Origin: Tetrahymena elliotti 4EA
Taxonomy: Eukaryota > Ciliophora > Oligohymenophorea > Hymenostomatida > Tetrahymenidae
Direction: 5' to 3'
DNA length: 64,000 bases
NCBI GenBank assembly: GCA_000231825.2
Contig: JH720304.1
Span: 1,443,068 to 1,507,067 of the forward strand
Position 1 is the stretch's first letter. The number at the start of each line of letters is the position of its first letter. The position numbers were made by a program, and so were the translations under genes. The notes under the pieces are model-generated. The model saw only the letters and a list, made by a program, of their open reading frames with translations. It was not told the origin of the DNA and ran no database searches. Of this stretch, positions 1 through 13,099 are shown piece after piece.

Positions 1-333
1 ATGCAAATTATAAGTTTGATATGTCATTATCTTAAATTCCATTATTTACTTAACATTCATTTAATTTTGAATTCTAATCACTATTTTTGTTAAGCTGTTG
101 ACTATTTTATTCTTATAACTATTACGAATTAAAGTTTTTTTAAGTGCGAGATAAGCTTCTCTTAGATTAAGCTCTATTTTTATCTCTGCTTGCCAAAAGT
201 TTTTTACTTTGAAGGTTTTTTTAATATTTTTCGCTAAAGATAAATTAGCTTCTTGATGACTAAGTTCCATTGTCATTAAAGTACAGATTGTTTGTATTAA
301 ATTAAAATACGCTTGGCTGAAAATATTTTCCAT
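1..333 (-). CDS. Partial open frame, unknown protein (N-terminal 111 codons)
   Basis: A frame free of TGA runs from ATG at 331-333 on the minus strand off the left edge; one TAA and no other standard stop is read as Gln inside it. An in-frame TGA lies upstream at 376-378. The peptide begins MENIFSQAYFNL and continues as a soluble, helix-favouring stretch rich in Leu, Lys, Asn and Ile, with no membrane segment and no motif I recognise. Local GC is higher than in the flanking spacer, which is what supports coding. The 3' end lies outside the window, so length and family cannot be judged. It could also be one exon of a longer gene or a chance open frame. Confidence 0.4.
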
Positions 334-1195
334 CAAATTCTGTATAAATATTAGAATTAGACATTTAGCTTGTCGTCATGTTAGGAGTAATGTTTGAGAA
401 ATGTGTATTCAAGGTTGATTTAGAACTTCCTTGCTTGAAATTTAGGTAAGAAGTTTAACTACCATTAATTGGGCTTTTAGTGATATTAGATGATTATGAT
501 TTATTATGACTTCTTTAGCTTTTTGTTAAATTTATATTAGTAAATTATTCATTTTCTTTTGTATTTGAAAGAACTTTTATCCTTTATTATCTTAAATCAA
601 CTATCCTATAACATTTTTGAGAAATTACTTTACTTGGTCTCATTTTATAAAGGATTTTCTATTTTTTATCATGAAATATTAAATCTTCTAATATTTTAAT
701 CTGTTATTCTAATGGATTTTGACTGAGGTTTTTAGTAACTTTCTACCTTTATTTACCTTATGTTGTTCCTAATTAATCATGTTTGTCATTTATCTAGTCG
801 TGTTCACCTTATTAAGTATACTATTCGACTGTATTATCATTTATATCGTTTTGAGATAAATTGATATTCATTCTTAATCATAAAGTTAATATATTTTTTT
901 TAACAATTATTAAAAATTAATTATTGCTATAATTTTCTTTTACTTAAAATACCTTACATTTTTCTTAAATCAATATTTACATTAAATTTTATTATAGTTA
1001 CAAGCACTCCATTTTTGTTACTCTGATTAGATATTTTAATAAATTATTTTTTTTGACTACTAAATTTGGCTCATAAAATCATAAGTCTTTCATTTTCATT
1101 CAAATTGAATTGAAATTATTTCCTTGTTAAAGTATTTTATTTTTAAATTTAAAATCATAGCTTATTAACTAATTTTCATATTTTCATGAAAATTT

Positions 1196-1780
1196 AATAA
1201 ACCTATTTTTAGATTTATTGAAATATTAATTGGTTTTATTTTTCATAATTGATTTTAATTTGCCGCTAATACCATTTTTTAAAATTATCCTTTTTGAATT
1301 TTGGTATCATTTATAAATTTTAAAATAAAAAGAGTTTGAACTGTGTTTAGATAAAGAATAATTTTCTTCATCCATGAAATTATTATCAAATTAATTTCAT
1401 TTTTTCAACCTTAATTTTTATAGTTTGGATATATCTAATGAATTATAAATTCTTTTAAAATTTTTAGAATGAGTCTATTTTTAGATTTATTATTTGATAT
1501 TGATTTTTGGAGATATTTTTAGATTTTTTATTAGTTTGTTTTTTCATTCATAAAATTCTTTTAAATAGAATTTTGAAATAATTATGAACGTTAAATAGAC
1601 TTTCTTATATACTTTAAAATAAAATGAACCTATTTTTGGCTTTTTGTTTTTTAGTTTTCTTTTTCCATATAATTGCTTTAAAGATGATCCTATTGATGTA
1701 AGCTTTGATTTTATTAAGAAATTAAAAATAAATTTATTATATCTATAAAAGTGAGTTGAACCTACTTTTTAGATTCCCTA
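1196..1780 (+). repeat. Degenerate tandem repeat, unit about 137 bp
   Basis: A motif close to GAACCTATTTTTAGATTT recurs at about 1200, 1336, 1470, 1625 and 1757, spaced 132-153 bp. Each unit also has a TTTTTCAT..ATAAAATT-like middle and an ATAAATTTTAAAATAAAA-like end. A weaker copy follows near 1990-2012. The copies are strongly diverged, so this is an old array. A lone similar motif lies at about 12150-12167. Confidence 0.45.
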
Positions 1781-4700
1781 AATTAAAAACATTTTTTTCA
1801 ATAAAAATTAAATTAATCTATAATTTTTTGATAATATTTTTTTAATATAGCTTGTTTTGAGAATCAATTTGACAAATAGAAATAAAATTCTTTTCATAAA
1901 AAATTAAAATAATTTTTAGGCTTATTCTTTTTTTTTTGTTGAATAATATTCTTAATAGAATATCACCCATTATTTATGTCATTTAATATAGTAAGTTAAA
2001 TCTGCCTTTAGGAAACCTTAAGTATTGGTTTTAGATAATAATCTTGTATGATTTTTAAGTTAAGATTTTTTTATCAGGGCTATTTCACCATGAAAGGAGA
2101 TGTGTCAGATCTTTTTTTCTTTGTCTACTTGAAGAACATTTGTAAGTTATTTAAAAATAAAATCGCCATGTTTTATGTTATATTATCCATTATTATTTTA
2201 GATATTATTGATTAAAAATATTAAATTTGGCTATTTTAAATTGAATGAGATAATTTTCTTGAGTTTTTATTGAAAATTTAGATGTAAGAAAAGATTTTAG
2301 ATTACATGTTTTTGGAATAAGAATAGGATTTAACAAATTAAAAAACTTTTTGAGATAAAGATGTATGATAAAATAGGATTTTTATTAAAATAGCTATTTA
2401 TGTTACACACAGATCAATTTCCCATTTTATTAAGATAAAAAAATTTAAAATACAAGATCAAAATTTCCCACATGTTTACTAACATGATTTACTAAGGTTA
2501 AACAAAAACTCAACATTTATTCCTTATTTCTAAGATTAATTTTAGCTATCAAATGGCTAGTATAAATAAAATTTGTATTTTAGGTAAAAAATTAGCAGCT
2601 AATGATTCTTACTTTTAATTAAAAAGGAAAGAATTTTTATGTCAGAATTTTATAGCAGCAAGAAATAAAAAAACAACTTATTTTGATATCTTTATTCCCT
2701 TTTAAGAATTCTTCTGGAAAAAAGTGTTTAGATTTGTATTTTTTATTTACTTTTTGAAACATGATTTCAAATTATTTGGGATTAAAAGTCGAAAAGTCTA
2801 AATTAATTGTGTAAGAAAAGATTTTTCTTACAATTATATTTTCTTTATCTTTTAGGTTTAAAAAAGTTGAATTATTTTTGAAATAGATTGGGTAAAATAA
2901 ATTATGTTTAACAAAAAATCTTGTAAATAAAAAAATGAAAAATAAGTAAACTTTTATCTTTTTTGAATATTTGTTTTTTAGACATATTCATATTTATTTT
3001 TTTTTTGTTGCTGAGAATGAAGCTATCTTACTTTTTAAATAATTACAAATTGATTTAAACTGTTATTAAGATTAAATATAAATTTTCTTTATTTTAACAT
3101 AGCTCCAAACTAATATAGATTAGAGAGATGAATGTCATCTATTAGTTCAAATAAATTTTATTTTTACTTACATAAAATTTCTTAAAAATAAATTTTTAAA
3201 AGTATTTCAAAAATGAAGAAATTTGTAGAAAATTGAAGATTAGAGAATATTCTTTAGATTTATAGTTAAAATTTATACTTCCAATATTTTTGTTGGTTAC
3301 TTTTTTTAAATATCAAGAAAAGAGCAAATAAATGAATAGAAAATGAAAGAAAATTAAGTGTAGAAGTAAATAAGTCTAAGTAAGAGAAGCAAATTGGTCT
3401 TAATCGATTAAGTTACTGAAGATTTAAAAGGACTTATAAATTTAATATTACTAAATCAATTAGTACAAAAATAAATTATAAACTAATTAATACACACTAC
3501 AGACACAAATAAATATTAACCTATTAACAATCTAAATCTTTTATTAATTTATTACTTTTACGTCATCAAAAATTAACTTTTGATTTTGATTTTTTTTGGT
3601 CTTATTTACTGATTTATTTATAAAGTAATTAACTATTAACTAGAATGTATTTTTCTTAAATGCTAATCTCTTTGTCTAAATTAATAACAAAAAATATTTT
3701 TATCTAGAATTCCTGATTATTTTTGGTGTTTTTATTTTATTTAAAGTAATTTGAAAAATGTAAAGTATTCAAAAAAAGTAATAAAAAAGTTAATGAAAAT
3801 TATCTGTAATTTATTTTTCAGGTTAAGATGATGAGACTCAAATACAAAGTACCTGAAAAATAAATAATTATAATTTTTTTATAGCAGATTTTGGTTAATT
3901 TATTACATAAATTAAAATTTTAATCCATTAAATTACTTCTAAAAATAAAAGAAGTAAGAATTATTTAGTACTAACTGCTATTAAAAAATATGTATTTTTG
4001 TTTATTTTGATTTAAAAGAAATAGATTAGAATTAATTTTCTAAATAGCTTAGATTTTATTAATTTTTATATTCTACTTTCCTTCTATTTCATAATAATTA
4101 CGATTAGGAATTCAATATCCTGTTTGTCAGTCCAAATAGTTTCTAAAAAATCTATAATTAAATAGGTTTTTATGAAACAATTTATTTTTTATTTCTCCTT
4201 TAAATTTTCAAAAAAATGTTTCAGAAATGTGAAAGTATTTTGATATATTTTGTTTCTTTTTATTTTTTGAAATATATTACTATGAAAGATATCTATTTAT
4301 TCAATGAAATAAGATCTTAAATAAATGACGATCTTTTTTATCTCAAATGATATTCTTTCTTTAGATCTAGAAATCTGTGTAAAATTAAATTAAAATTATA
4401 AGGTAAAAGGAATTGATCTATTATATTTTAGGCTTATATAGGAAGAGTAAAGTATCGCACAATTCTAATTAGTAAAATATTAATATTATTTATCTAGACT
4501 CATTTAATTTGTTCTTTTTTTTGGTGCTTTTACAAATAAATTACAAATACTATTATATTATTTTGGTTTTTTGCTAACTAAAAAAATGATTTCACTAATG
4601 AAACGAGGCAAAAGGAATAAATGAATGAATTATTTGATTTGAAAAGGTTTAAATAAATGCACAAATATTAATTTAGAAATCATAAATAAGAGAAGAAACA

Positions 4701-5360
4701 ATATTAGAGAAAAGGTGATATTTTATTTATTGTCTTGCAAATTTGAAGTAAGTAAGTGTTATTATTTAGAAATATATAGAAAGCAAAAATAGAAAAAGAA
4801 ATTTTGATTTAATTAGGGGGAAATAAAATATGTTTATCAATTGATTGGGTGCAGAAAATATGAATCTTAGATTCTTAATTGATGTATTTTACTAATTACA
4901 AAAGATATAATTAAATAATATGCAAAAGTAAGAAAAAAATTAGGTTTGAAAGAAGAAAGAAAAAACTCTTAATTCAATTTATAATAATTAAAAAATATAA
5001 ACAATACTTTGAAGAAATTAATCGATTCCAATAAATTAATCTAATAATACAAAAAAAGTAATCAAAAACACAAAAAAGAAATTAAAAACAAAAATAAATA
5101 AATATTAACAAATTAAATTAGGATATCAACACTTTCTTTCACTGAATTCTAAAGTTATCATTAAATTTAATCATCATTTAATTGGAATCTATTATCTCTT
5201 TAATATTTATTATTGGGAACAAATTGAATCAATTAATTAACCAACCAACGAGTAAAGGTGACCAAGAAAAGCATTAGAAATATTAATTATATTTTTTATA
5301 AAACTTTTTAAGTTAGTTTTATTTGATTACTTGAATTTACTGTAAATATAAAAATATTAA

Positions 5361-5425
5361 TTTATCAATCAATCAACCAATCAATAAATCAGATCAGTCG
5401 AAGCATTAAAATCAATCAATCAATA
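5361..5425 (+). repeat. ATCA/ACCA microsatellite
   Basis: Imperfect ATCA tetranucleotide runs (TCAATCAATCAACCAATCAA and a second run after 5411) in the spacer upstream of the first complete gene. Confidence 0.7.
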
Positions 5426-5700
5426 GCCAGCTTTACTTAGCCTGTCATTAAAAAAAAGTTATATTGTTAATTAATAAATAAATAGAAATTTGTCAAAAAC
5501 AGCTAAAAAGTAAAGAAACATTTTTAGTTGCGTAGGAAACTATCTACCTTAAGACACTCTAATTGTAGGCATAAAAAATTACTTTTACAGTAGAAAAAAA
5601 TTAACAAATTTAATAATTTAAATTGACTGATAAATATTAAAATTAAAAATTATAAAAAAGCAAAAGCAAGCAAAGTAAGGATTGATTAGGGATTGTTTGT

Positions 5701-8700
5701 ATGAATAAATACACGCTTTAGCTTAAGAATAAAAAAATTCGATAGTAATATGAGGCTGAAGATTTGTAGGTCTTGAAAATTCATATTAGAAATATAGCTG
5801 TTGTATTAACAATAACAGTAGTAGCATAGATAATTATATTGATCATTAATGCAACTAAGTCCTATAAGATTTTTTTATACTTTTCATTATATTTAATTGG
5901 TATACTGATAACCTACTTTGTTTCTAAGTTTTTTTTGCACATGCTTCGTATTTTTCATTCTTTTAATGTTCTCCTCTTTGCTAGTCTAATTTTATGGAGC
6001 TTTGTTGATTCTGACCTCAAATAAGAGATTGAAGAAGAAAAAAGCTTGACACCTTTTGTAAGAGGAATATTTCTATGTATTTAGTTTTTTGTCTTAAATG
6101 TCTCAAGTTATTTTCCTTTTTAGGCTTTAATGTACACCTATTTGATCACTTTATTACTTAGCGCCGTTTCTCAGAATCCACTTGTCGATGCCATAAAACT
6201 TATCCCCATGCTTGTAGCCCTTATATAAAAAGTAAATAATTTAACCACATAAAAAAAGGATTCTTTTCTTATTAAAAATTTAAGTGTTAGTTATTAGTTT
6301 GATTTAGATGAAGCTGGAAGTGAATATTTTTTGATTATAAATTTAATTTTTGTTTGTTTGTTATTTATTTATTTGTTAGATCCATCAATCCATCCATCCA
6401 TCAAAAAATATCTAAAGAGTGTAAAGAGGGATCGAAAATTAAAAAGAGACCTAAAGTATTCTTTTGTGGAATAAGTTTCAAATATTGAAATTGGGTTACA
6501 ACTTTAAATCTTAAAAAAAGGAATTTTATTAATTTTATTATGATTGGTTGAGATGCTAAAAAAATAAAAAGATAAAATCATAAATAAATTAAAAGCATGA
6601 AAATATTTATCCCTCAAAAAAATAAATTAAAAGAGATAAATCAGCTTTTCTCATCCATAAATTATCTTTTGAAATTTTTTTGAAATAAGTTAAATTGATT
6701 GAATGCAAGAAAAAATATAATTAAATTATTACCTTACTCAAATAATTTAGTTTATTTTGATTTTGAAAAAAATTTCATTCTTAAACTGAGTAAAAATTGA
6801 CCTATTCATCTAAATTATTTATTTTCTGGTTATCTTTTCAAGTTTCCTACCTTTCAGATCCAATTATAAATCAGATTAATTAATTAAATTGATTTAATTT
6901 TACACTAATGGAAAAAATAAAGATTACATACAGACTGATTCTTTGTATGCTTTTTAATATATTTATATCTCAACTGATCAGCTAAGTTACAAACACTTTT
7001 TTCTATTCTTTTGATTAAAAGTTAAATATTTTTTTCTAAATATTGCTTTTATATATTTAGTGTTACTATGAAGACAAGGGAAAAAAGAGGCGCTTTTTAC
7101 TCTAAAAAAAAGATGATATCTGGGATCATCTTACTAATGAACTTCTTCCAACTAGTTTAATTGTTGTCAAATGGGATAAAGAAGCAAATAGAATAGAATT
7201 TTATTCTCAAAATAAATAGGCTGAGAAAGTTTTCAAAATTTAAAATACAGCAGATTTTAATGAGTTTTCTCGAATTTTTGTTTTAGAAGAACTTAATGAT
7301 AAAATGGAAAGAAATAGACCCTTTACCTTAACAAAAAGTTAAATTAAATGGGAGGATACATTACTAGTTTAAATTAAAAATAAAATTCACCGTGAAAAAT
7401 TTATTTTTGATAATTGTGATGAACCTCAACTTTTGAGTCAAAAAGATCTCTCAGAAGACAATTTTTTTCGCAAATTTGCTTAAACAATCAGCCCAGATAA
7501 TTTATACAAAAAATCAGTGAGTAATGCCACTCTAACTAACAGAAAAGGTTTATCTCCTAAAAGTAAAACTATGACGAATACTGCTGACCTCTAGAATACA
7601 AGGTAAAATAATAAATGATACATTTTTATTTGCTTTCCCTCCAATCATTTATCAAAGATGTAATAAATCTAAGGATTTGCATGGTTATTTGCATCAACAA
7701 TATAGAATTTTATTTTCCTTAATGTAAAACATCTAATTTAATTATTTTTCGATTTCCTTACATTTTTAAGAAAAGAATAAAGTAAAATCTAAAATTTTTA
7801 ACAAATTATAAGAGTTTGAATAAAAAAATAATAGTAAAAATATATTGAGAGAGTATTTTAAAATTCAGTAAAATATTTTGGTAAAGAATAGTTTAAATAT
7901 TTCCACAGCTACCTAAGTTGGTATAGACTAAATTCAAAATTTGTATTTTAAAACAAAAATAAATTGATTAACTATTTACAAAATGATTACAAATTATCCA
8001 AATTAGTTGTAAAGCCTGAATGACAAATTTCCCATTAACATATCTTTCATTAATTTAAGAGGAAACACAACCACATATATTGTAGATTAATTTTAGCTTA
8101 TATCTGACAAAATCAAAATTAAATTTACTATTTAAAGATTGTTTGTAAGCTGGGCTAGATTTTATTAGGGCTAAAAAATTACTATTTTTTTATTTGATAA
8201 AATCTTCCAAAAATATTATTTTAAATTTTTAACAAAATAAACTCACTAACAATTTAAATTTATCAAAATAAATCTATTCTTTTCTTAGTTAGTTATTTCT
8301 TCATATTCAATCTAAATTTTGTTATTTTTAATAGGATTGAAAAGTAATTCTTAGGAAAAATTGACTATTTTTTGGGAGAGCATAGGCATGATAATTTTGA
8401 TATTACAGGCGAAGATGACAGATACTCTGTCAGATTAGGAGCTTACTTTTTAAATGAATGGTTTGGTGTGATTTCAATAGAAGAGTAATCATTCCGTGAT
8501 AAATATGTGTAGTAAAAAATATAGTATAATAGTTTATGTAAATAGATTAATTAGAACTATGACTATCTGCTTAACTGCTCTCGCTAAAACATAGAAAATA
8601 TTAGAGAGTTATATTAAAAATTATTTAGTTCGATTGGGGTAGCCTAGTAAAAGGGATAATTAAGATTCAAAAATTTAGGACACATTTAGTAAGAGATAAA

Positions 8701-10708
8701 CTCCCTTAATTATTTTTGTGATAGAAGCTCTGCTTCAGAAACTCAGAATTCATTTAATGAGCCAATAAAGGAATGTTCTTCTTTTCTTGAAAATAAAAGC
8801 CCTATAAATACAAAATAGAGATAGAATTTTCACCTCAATCTTTCTTTACCACACAAAAATATAGGTCATAAAGACGAAAGCGATTAAGGTGAGTAAGTCT
8901 TTAAAATTAAATAGTTGCACAAACATTAACACTCTTATTCTCCCCCACCCACTTTTGGAAGCGATTTGTTTAATCCTAAAAATAATAAAATGAATAAAAG
9001 TATCTCTGATTAAAATAATTTTTAAAGTAATTACATAGAGCTAAACAACGAAAGTAGCCCAAAGAATTAAAATATTTTTACAAAAAAGAATCACAAAAAA
9101 TCTTCACTTTAATTTCTAACAGACAATTAGAAAAGCATCAAAAGTAATTTTGTATCTTTTAACGATTTTAATGCAGGTTTAAATAACAATGAAGATGAAT
9201 CTAATAACATCAATATTAATTCTGCAAATAATAATGCTAACTCGGCTTAAATCTTTCAGTAAACTAATTTTAAAAATATAGAACCATAAAATGATATTTG
9301 TATGACTCCAAAAAGTTAAAAATAAATTAGTTCTGCCCATTTGAAAGACCTACCTGAAGGCACTAAGTCAATGTATACAGCTATTATGATGAAGGTATTC
9401 CTTCTCAATAAAATGCTTAAAGCTAATAAGAAAAATAATTTATATACAGAAGAAGCAGTTCAAATTAAAAATGTGAAAAAAGTATCTCTTAAAAAAGTTG
9501 TTTCAAATTTAACTGGACTTTTTAGATACACTCTTGGAGATAAAGGATCAAGTATTTCTATACACTATGATGAAAATTTGTAAAGTAGCATTAATCAAGA
9601 CTAAAATAAGCTGACATAGCTATTATTTAGCAGTTTAAATTTAATGGCTCTAAATACATAACCTTCTTATGAGATGCAAGTTCATGTTTTCTCTAATACC
9701 TGCCCTCTTGAAGAAGATAATCTTCTTAACTAAGAAAGTGAAGCTGTCACTGAAAACAATAAAATAGCAGATAAAAATGAAGAAGCTTAAAAGCAGGAAT
9801 CAAAAACTAATAAAGAAAACTCTAAGGATAAAGTCTTTAAATTTAAAATAAAATCTAGGTTAATAGATGCAGTGACATCTCGGGTGCCACACATTAAGGA
9901 TTTAAGCATCAGAATACTGGATTAGGGATATGAATAGATATTTACAAAGAGTGCAATATCAGCTTGTGAGAAGATAATCAAAGAAATAGGACCTTATTCA
10001 ACTATTAAATTTGAATTTGACCCAAATGATTGCTCATTTTAAATGACATATTCAATTTATTAAGATCTTGGAGTACTTATTAAACATCAACACTTAAATA
10101 AAACAAACAAGAAAAATAATAATAATAATACAAAAATGACCCATCAAACTAACATTAATTAGAACTAATAGGCAAATAATCTAAGCAGGAGAAGCACATA
10201 AAATGGTGCATTGAGAGAAAGAATGGAATCAAACCTGTTTAAGAGTTATAACATTATGAATTTGAGTGAAGAAAATTTCTTGAAAGCAAAAGATTTAAAT
10301 TTTAACTAAATAATCAGCAAGTAAGTAAATTGTAGAACCATTCAGGTATTAGAGACTTTTATTCCAGTCAATTAACAATAGACTGCATTTAATTAAGTGA
10401 AAACTCAGAATAATTTCATTCGCTCGCCTTTAAATCAAATTGAATACAACTCCACTAATCAAAGAATATTTTTTTCTTCCAATAACACTGAAGATAAGTA
10501 ATTTTAAAAGATGTTTAAAAAACGCACTCCCTCTTTTTCTTAAAGTATAATTGATGGTAACACCTAACAGCCTATTGCTGAACCAAAAGAAAAATAATAA
10601 GATTTAAACAGTTCATAAGAAATTTCTTAAAATTAATAAAGGAGTTTAATCAATTAAAACTCTGTGTCAAACATCATCCAATAACAAACAAATCTTACTC
10701 TTGACTGA
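5701..10708 (+). CDS. Membrane histidine-kinase-like protein, degenerate
   Basis: Exons 5701-6231, 7061-7602 and 8335-10708 join in phase to 1148 residues; an in-frame TGA just upstream supports the ATG. Residues 30-175 contain about six hydrophobic membrane segments. A PAS-like stretch follows (VKWDKEANRIEFYSQNKQAE, about 215-235). From about 690 the order matches a sensor histidine kinase core: SAHLKDLP, where His693 and the Pro five residues on fit an H box; YDENL and DQNKLTQLL before the N box; DQG as a G1-like box; then a G2-like helix and closing strand (EKIIKEIGPYSTIKFEF). The N-box asparagines are absent (FSSLNLMALNT), and acidic inserts separate the motifs. A Gln/Asn-rich tail ends the protein and no receiver domain is seen. 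I infer a sensor-kinase relative at a membrane that may bind ATP poorly or not at all. Family call fairly sure; activity doubtful. Confidence 0.7.
6380..6404 (+). repeat. ATCC/ATCA microsatellite in intron 1
   Basis: CCATCAATCCATCCATCCAT within the first intron of the histidine-kinase-like gene. Confidence 0.7.
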
Positions 10709-12215
10709 AACAAATATTTATGATAATCTTTATAATATAAATATATCCAAGGTTAAAATAAAAATATCCGCAAAAAATTTAATTAATTAATAGCACATCT
10801 CATATCAAATTCAAATTTTAAAAACAAAATCAAGATTTACTATCTCAACTTTTTATTTTGAAATCATAACTATTGTTAATAATGAAACTTAGTTTAATTG
10901 GTTCTTAAATTTACTCTTTAATTAGTTAGTAAATAATTAAATCACCTTTTATAGCAAAAAATGTAAAAATAAATAATAAACATAAGACCAATAAGATGAG
11001 ATCTTTTGTCAATCAACAACAACCATAATTTATTAATCAATTAACTAATGAAAATACACATAAATTTATTTTCAATCAACCAATATAATATGTGAATAAT
11101 AATTTAGTAAATAATTTTTTTATTTAAAATTTAATTGTAAATACTTTTATTTTAATACATCAACCAATGATAATTTTATTTAAAATTACTTATGAAGGCC
11201 AATAAATTTTTTTCTTTATCAATAAAATTTCATCTTAATCTTTAAATCAAAACAGATAAAAATATTTACCTTCTTCTCAAAAAAACAAAATATCTTAATA
11301 ATAATTTTACATTTTTATTATATGAATCAAAAGAATATAATTTATTTTAAATATATATATATATTGGTAGGTAGAATCCTAAGATTCTTGCCTAAGCTTC
11401 AGGCTATATATAACAGTTATAATTTTAATTAGAAATTTATAATAGGTTTAATTAATAATTATTTATTTATTTTTGTATATATAATAAGTTTTTAAATATT
11501 ATATCAAAAATGAACAATATGATGAATTCAAATAAAATTAATTATTTAGAACGCATAAATAAATATATCTTTTCAATAAATTCTAAAGAGCTTAAAAATA
11601 TTTTCTTGTTCAATAAATAAATAATTTTTCATAAAAGATAGGTATTAGTTTTTAAATAATAAAAGAAATTTTCAGTAAAAATGTTAATTTCTTGTGAAAT
11701 ATTAAATTTTATTTCAGAAAATAATATTTTTATCTGTAATGTTAAAATGAACAATCCAATTAATTATTTTTTATTTTCAAAGCAAATAAATTGTACTTAT
11801 TGTGAATGAATGGTATCAGTAAAATATTATTGAGTATTCATAAAAAGTTAATCTTTTCTTTTGAATTCAATGTTGTGGAATCACATTTGCTTCAAATAAA
11901 AATAAAGAATGTACTTTTTTTTAATTTGCTTTAACTTTAAATCTTTTAATTGATTAAATATTTAGTAAGAAAGCTAAAAGAATACTCTTTTGTCCTTCAA
12001 ATCAGAAAAAAATAATTTTTTCAATTATATAATAAGAACTGAAGTTAATATTTATTTTTAGCTTATGAAATAAATGCAATTGACAAAAAAAATAATCAAT
12101 TTAATACTTTCTAAAAATTATTTTTTAATATAATTTAATATTTTAAGTCTATTTTTAGATTAATAATATAATTTATATCAATAAAGTATTAATTATTCTT
12201 AATTCTGTTTAATTT
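10709..12215. other. Intergenic, nothing seen
   Basis: AT-rich 3' flank of the histidine-kinase-like gene. There is an AT dinucleotide run near 11350-11365 and no coding frame of note. Confidence 0.5.
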
Positions 12216-12778
12216 TAAGCTGTATCTTTTGTTATATCATCTAAATCTATAAACGTGCCAAGCAGTAGCTCTTGGATGATATATAGAAATATCGTATTCG
12301 AAATAATAATAAGCACGATACATGAACGATATTAAATAACCTACTACAAATATTTTTAGGTATAGATTAATGTAAGAAAGGCATCTTTTTATCAGTCTTT
12401 AGAACTCTTCTTACTTTTTTTCAAGAATATTCTACATAATTAATTTTTAGTTACTTGGAAATAAATGATTATGGCCACAAAGCTTCAATAAATCTTATAA
12501 ATATTTATGGTTTAAATCACTCTTTTAAAGCATTTAAGAGAGAAAAACTTGATATTGAGATTCATCATTTTTCAAGAAAAACTTTAGCTATTAAGCACAC
12601 TATTCATTATAATAATCGATTTCAAACTTTTTTGATTGCAAAATATTTTTGTTACTAATCATTAAAGAATAATAACCTAAAAGTTTTTCATAAGTATCTA
12701 TACTTTAGCTTATATCTTATATATTTATTTTCTAAGAAATTATTGATTGTTGTTCTATGTTATTTGAACAAAAGTTGA
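12216..12778 (+). pseudogene. Possible gene remnant
   Basis: One frame is open under code 6 from about 12216 to TGA at 12776-12778, except for a TGA at 12323-12325, and has coding-like composition. The part before the break reads KRAKQQLLDDIQKYRIRNNN; the part after includes YLEINDYGHKASINLINIYG and a basic stretch. There is no ATG in a sensible place, and I do not recognise the family. It may be a decayed gene, an exon of a gene I failed to assemble, or chance. Confidence 0.25.
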
Positions 12779-13099
12779 AAACTAAATTTCTGTTTTTAAG
12801 AAATTAGCAATTATATTTCAAAATTTTGTAAATGCCCTTATTCTACATAATTTTAAATTAAATGTACCTGATTTATTAATTATGTGTAAATTAAGATATA
12901 ATAATAGATAACATAATTCAATTCAAAATAAATTACAATTATTATTCTAAAATTTTTGTAAAATTACGCAAATAATGGATGAAATATTAATAAAGTATTT
13001 AAAAGAAATATTTAGCTTTAAAAAAAAGTGATCACAATATATTTATATATAATATATAATTCATTTAAAATTCATACAATTAATTATATTTTTTAATAA
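12779..13099. other. Intergenic, nothing seen
   Basis: AT-rich spacer between the possible remnant and the 3' end of the ADP-ribosyltransferase gene. Confidence 0.5.

Larger units (their letters stand above)
334..5700. other. Long gene-free spacer
   Basis: About 5.4 kb of very AT-rich sequence without a convincing coding frame under code 6. It holds a degenerate tandem repeat (about 1196-1780) and an ATCA/ATCC microsatellite near 5361-5425. The last few hundred bases must contain the promoter of the downstream gene, but I see no distinct element. Confidence 0.6.

Noticed and set aside
2090..2250. Short frame starting MKGDVSDLFFFVYL
   Set aside because: About 50 codons, ends in AT-rich hydrophobic reading, no exon partners; too weak to call.
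12240..12345. tRNA or snRNA because of ATTCGAA and short inverted segments
   Set aside because: No cloverleaf, no acceptor stem pairing, no snRNA core motif; the same bases read as part of a coding-like frame.
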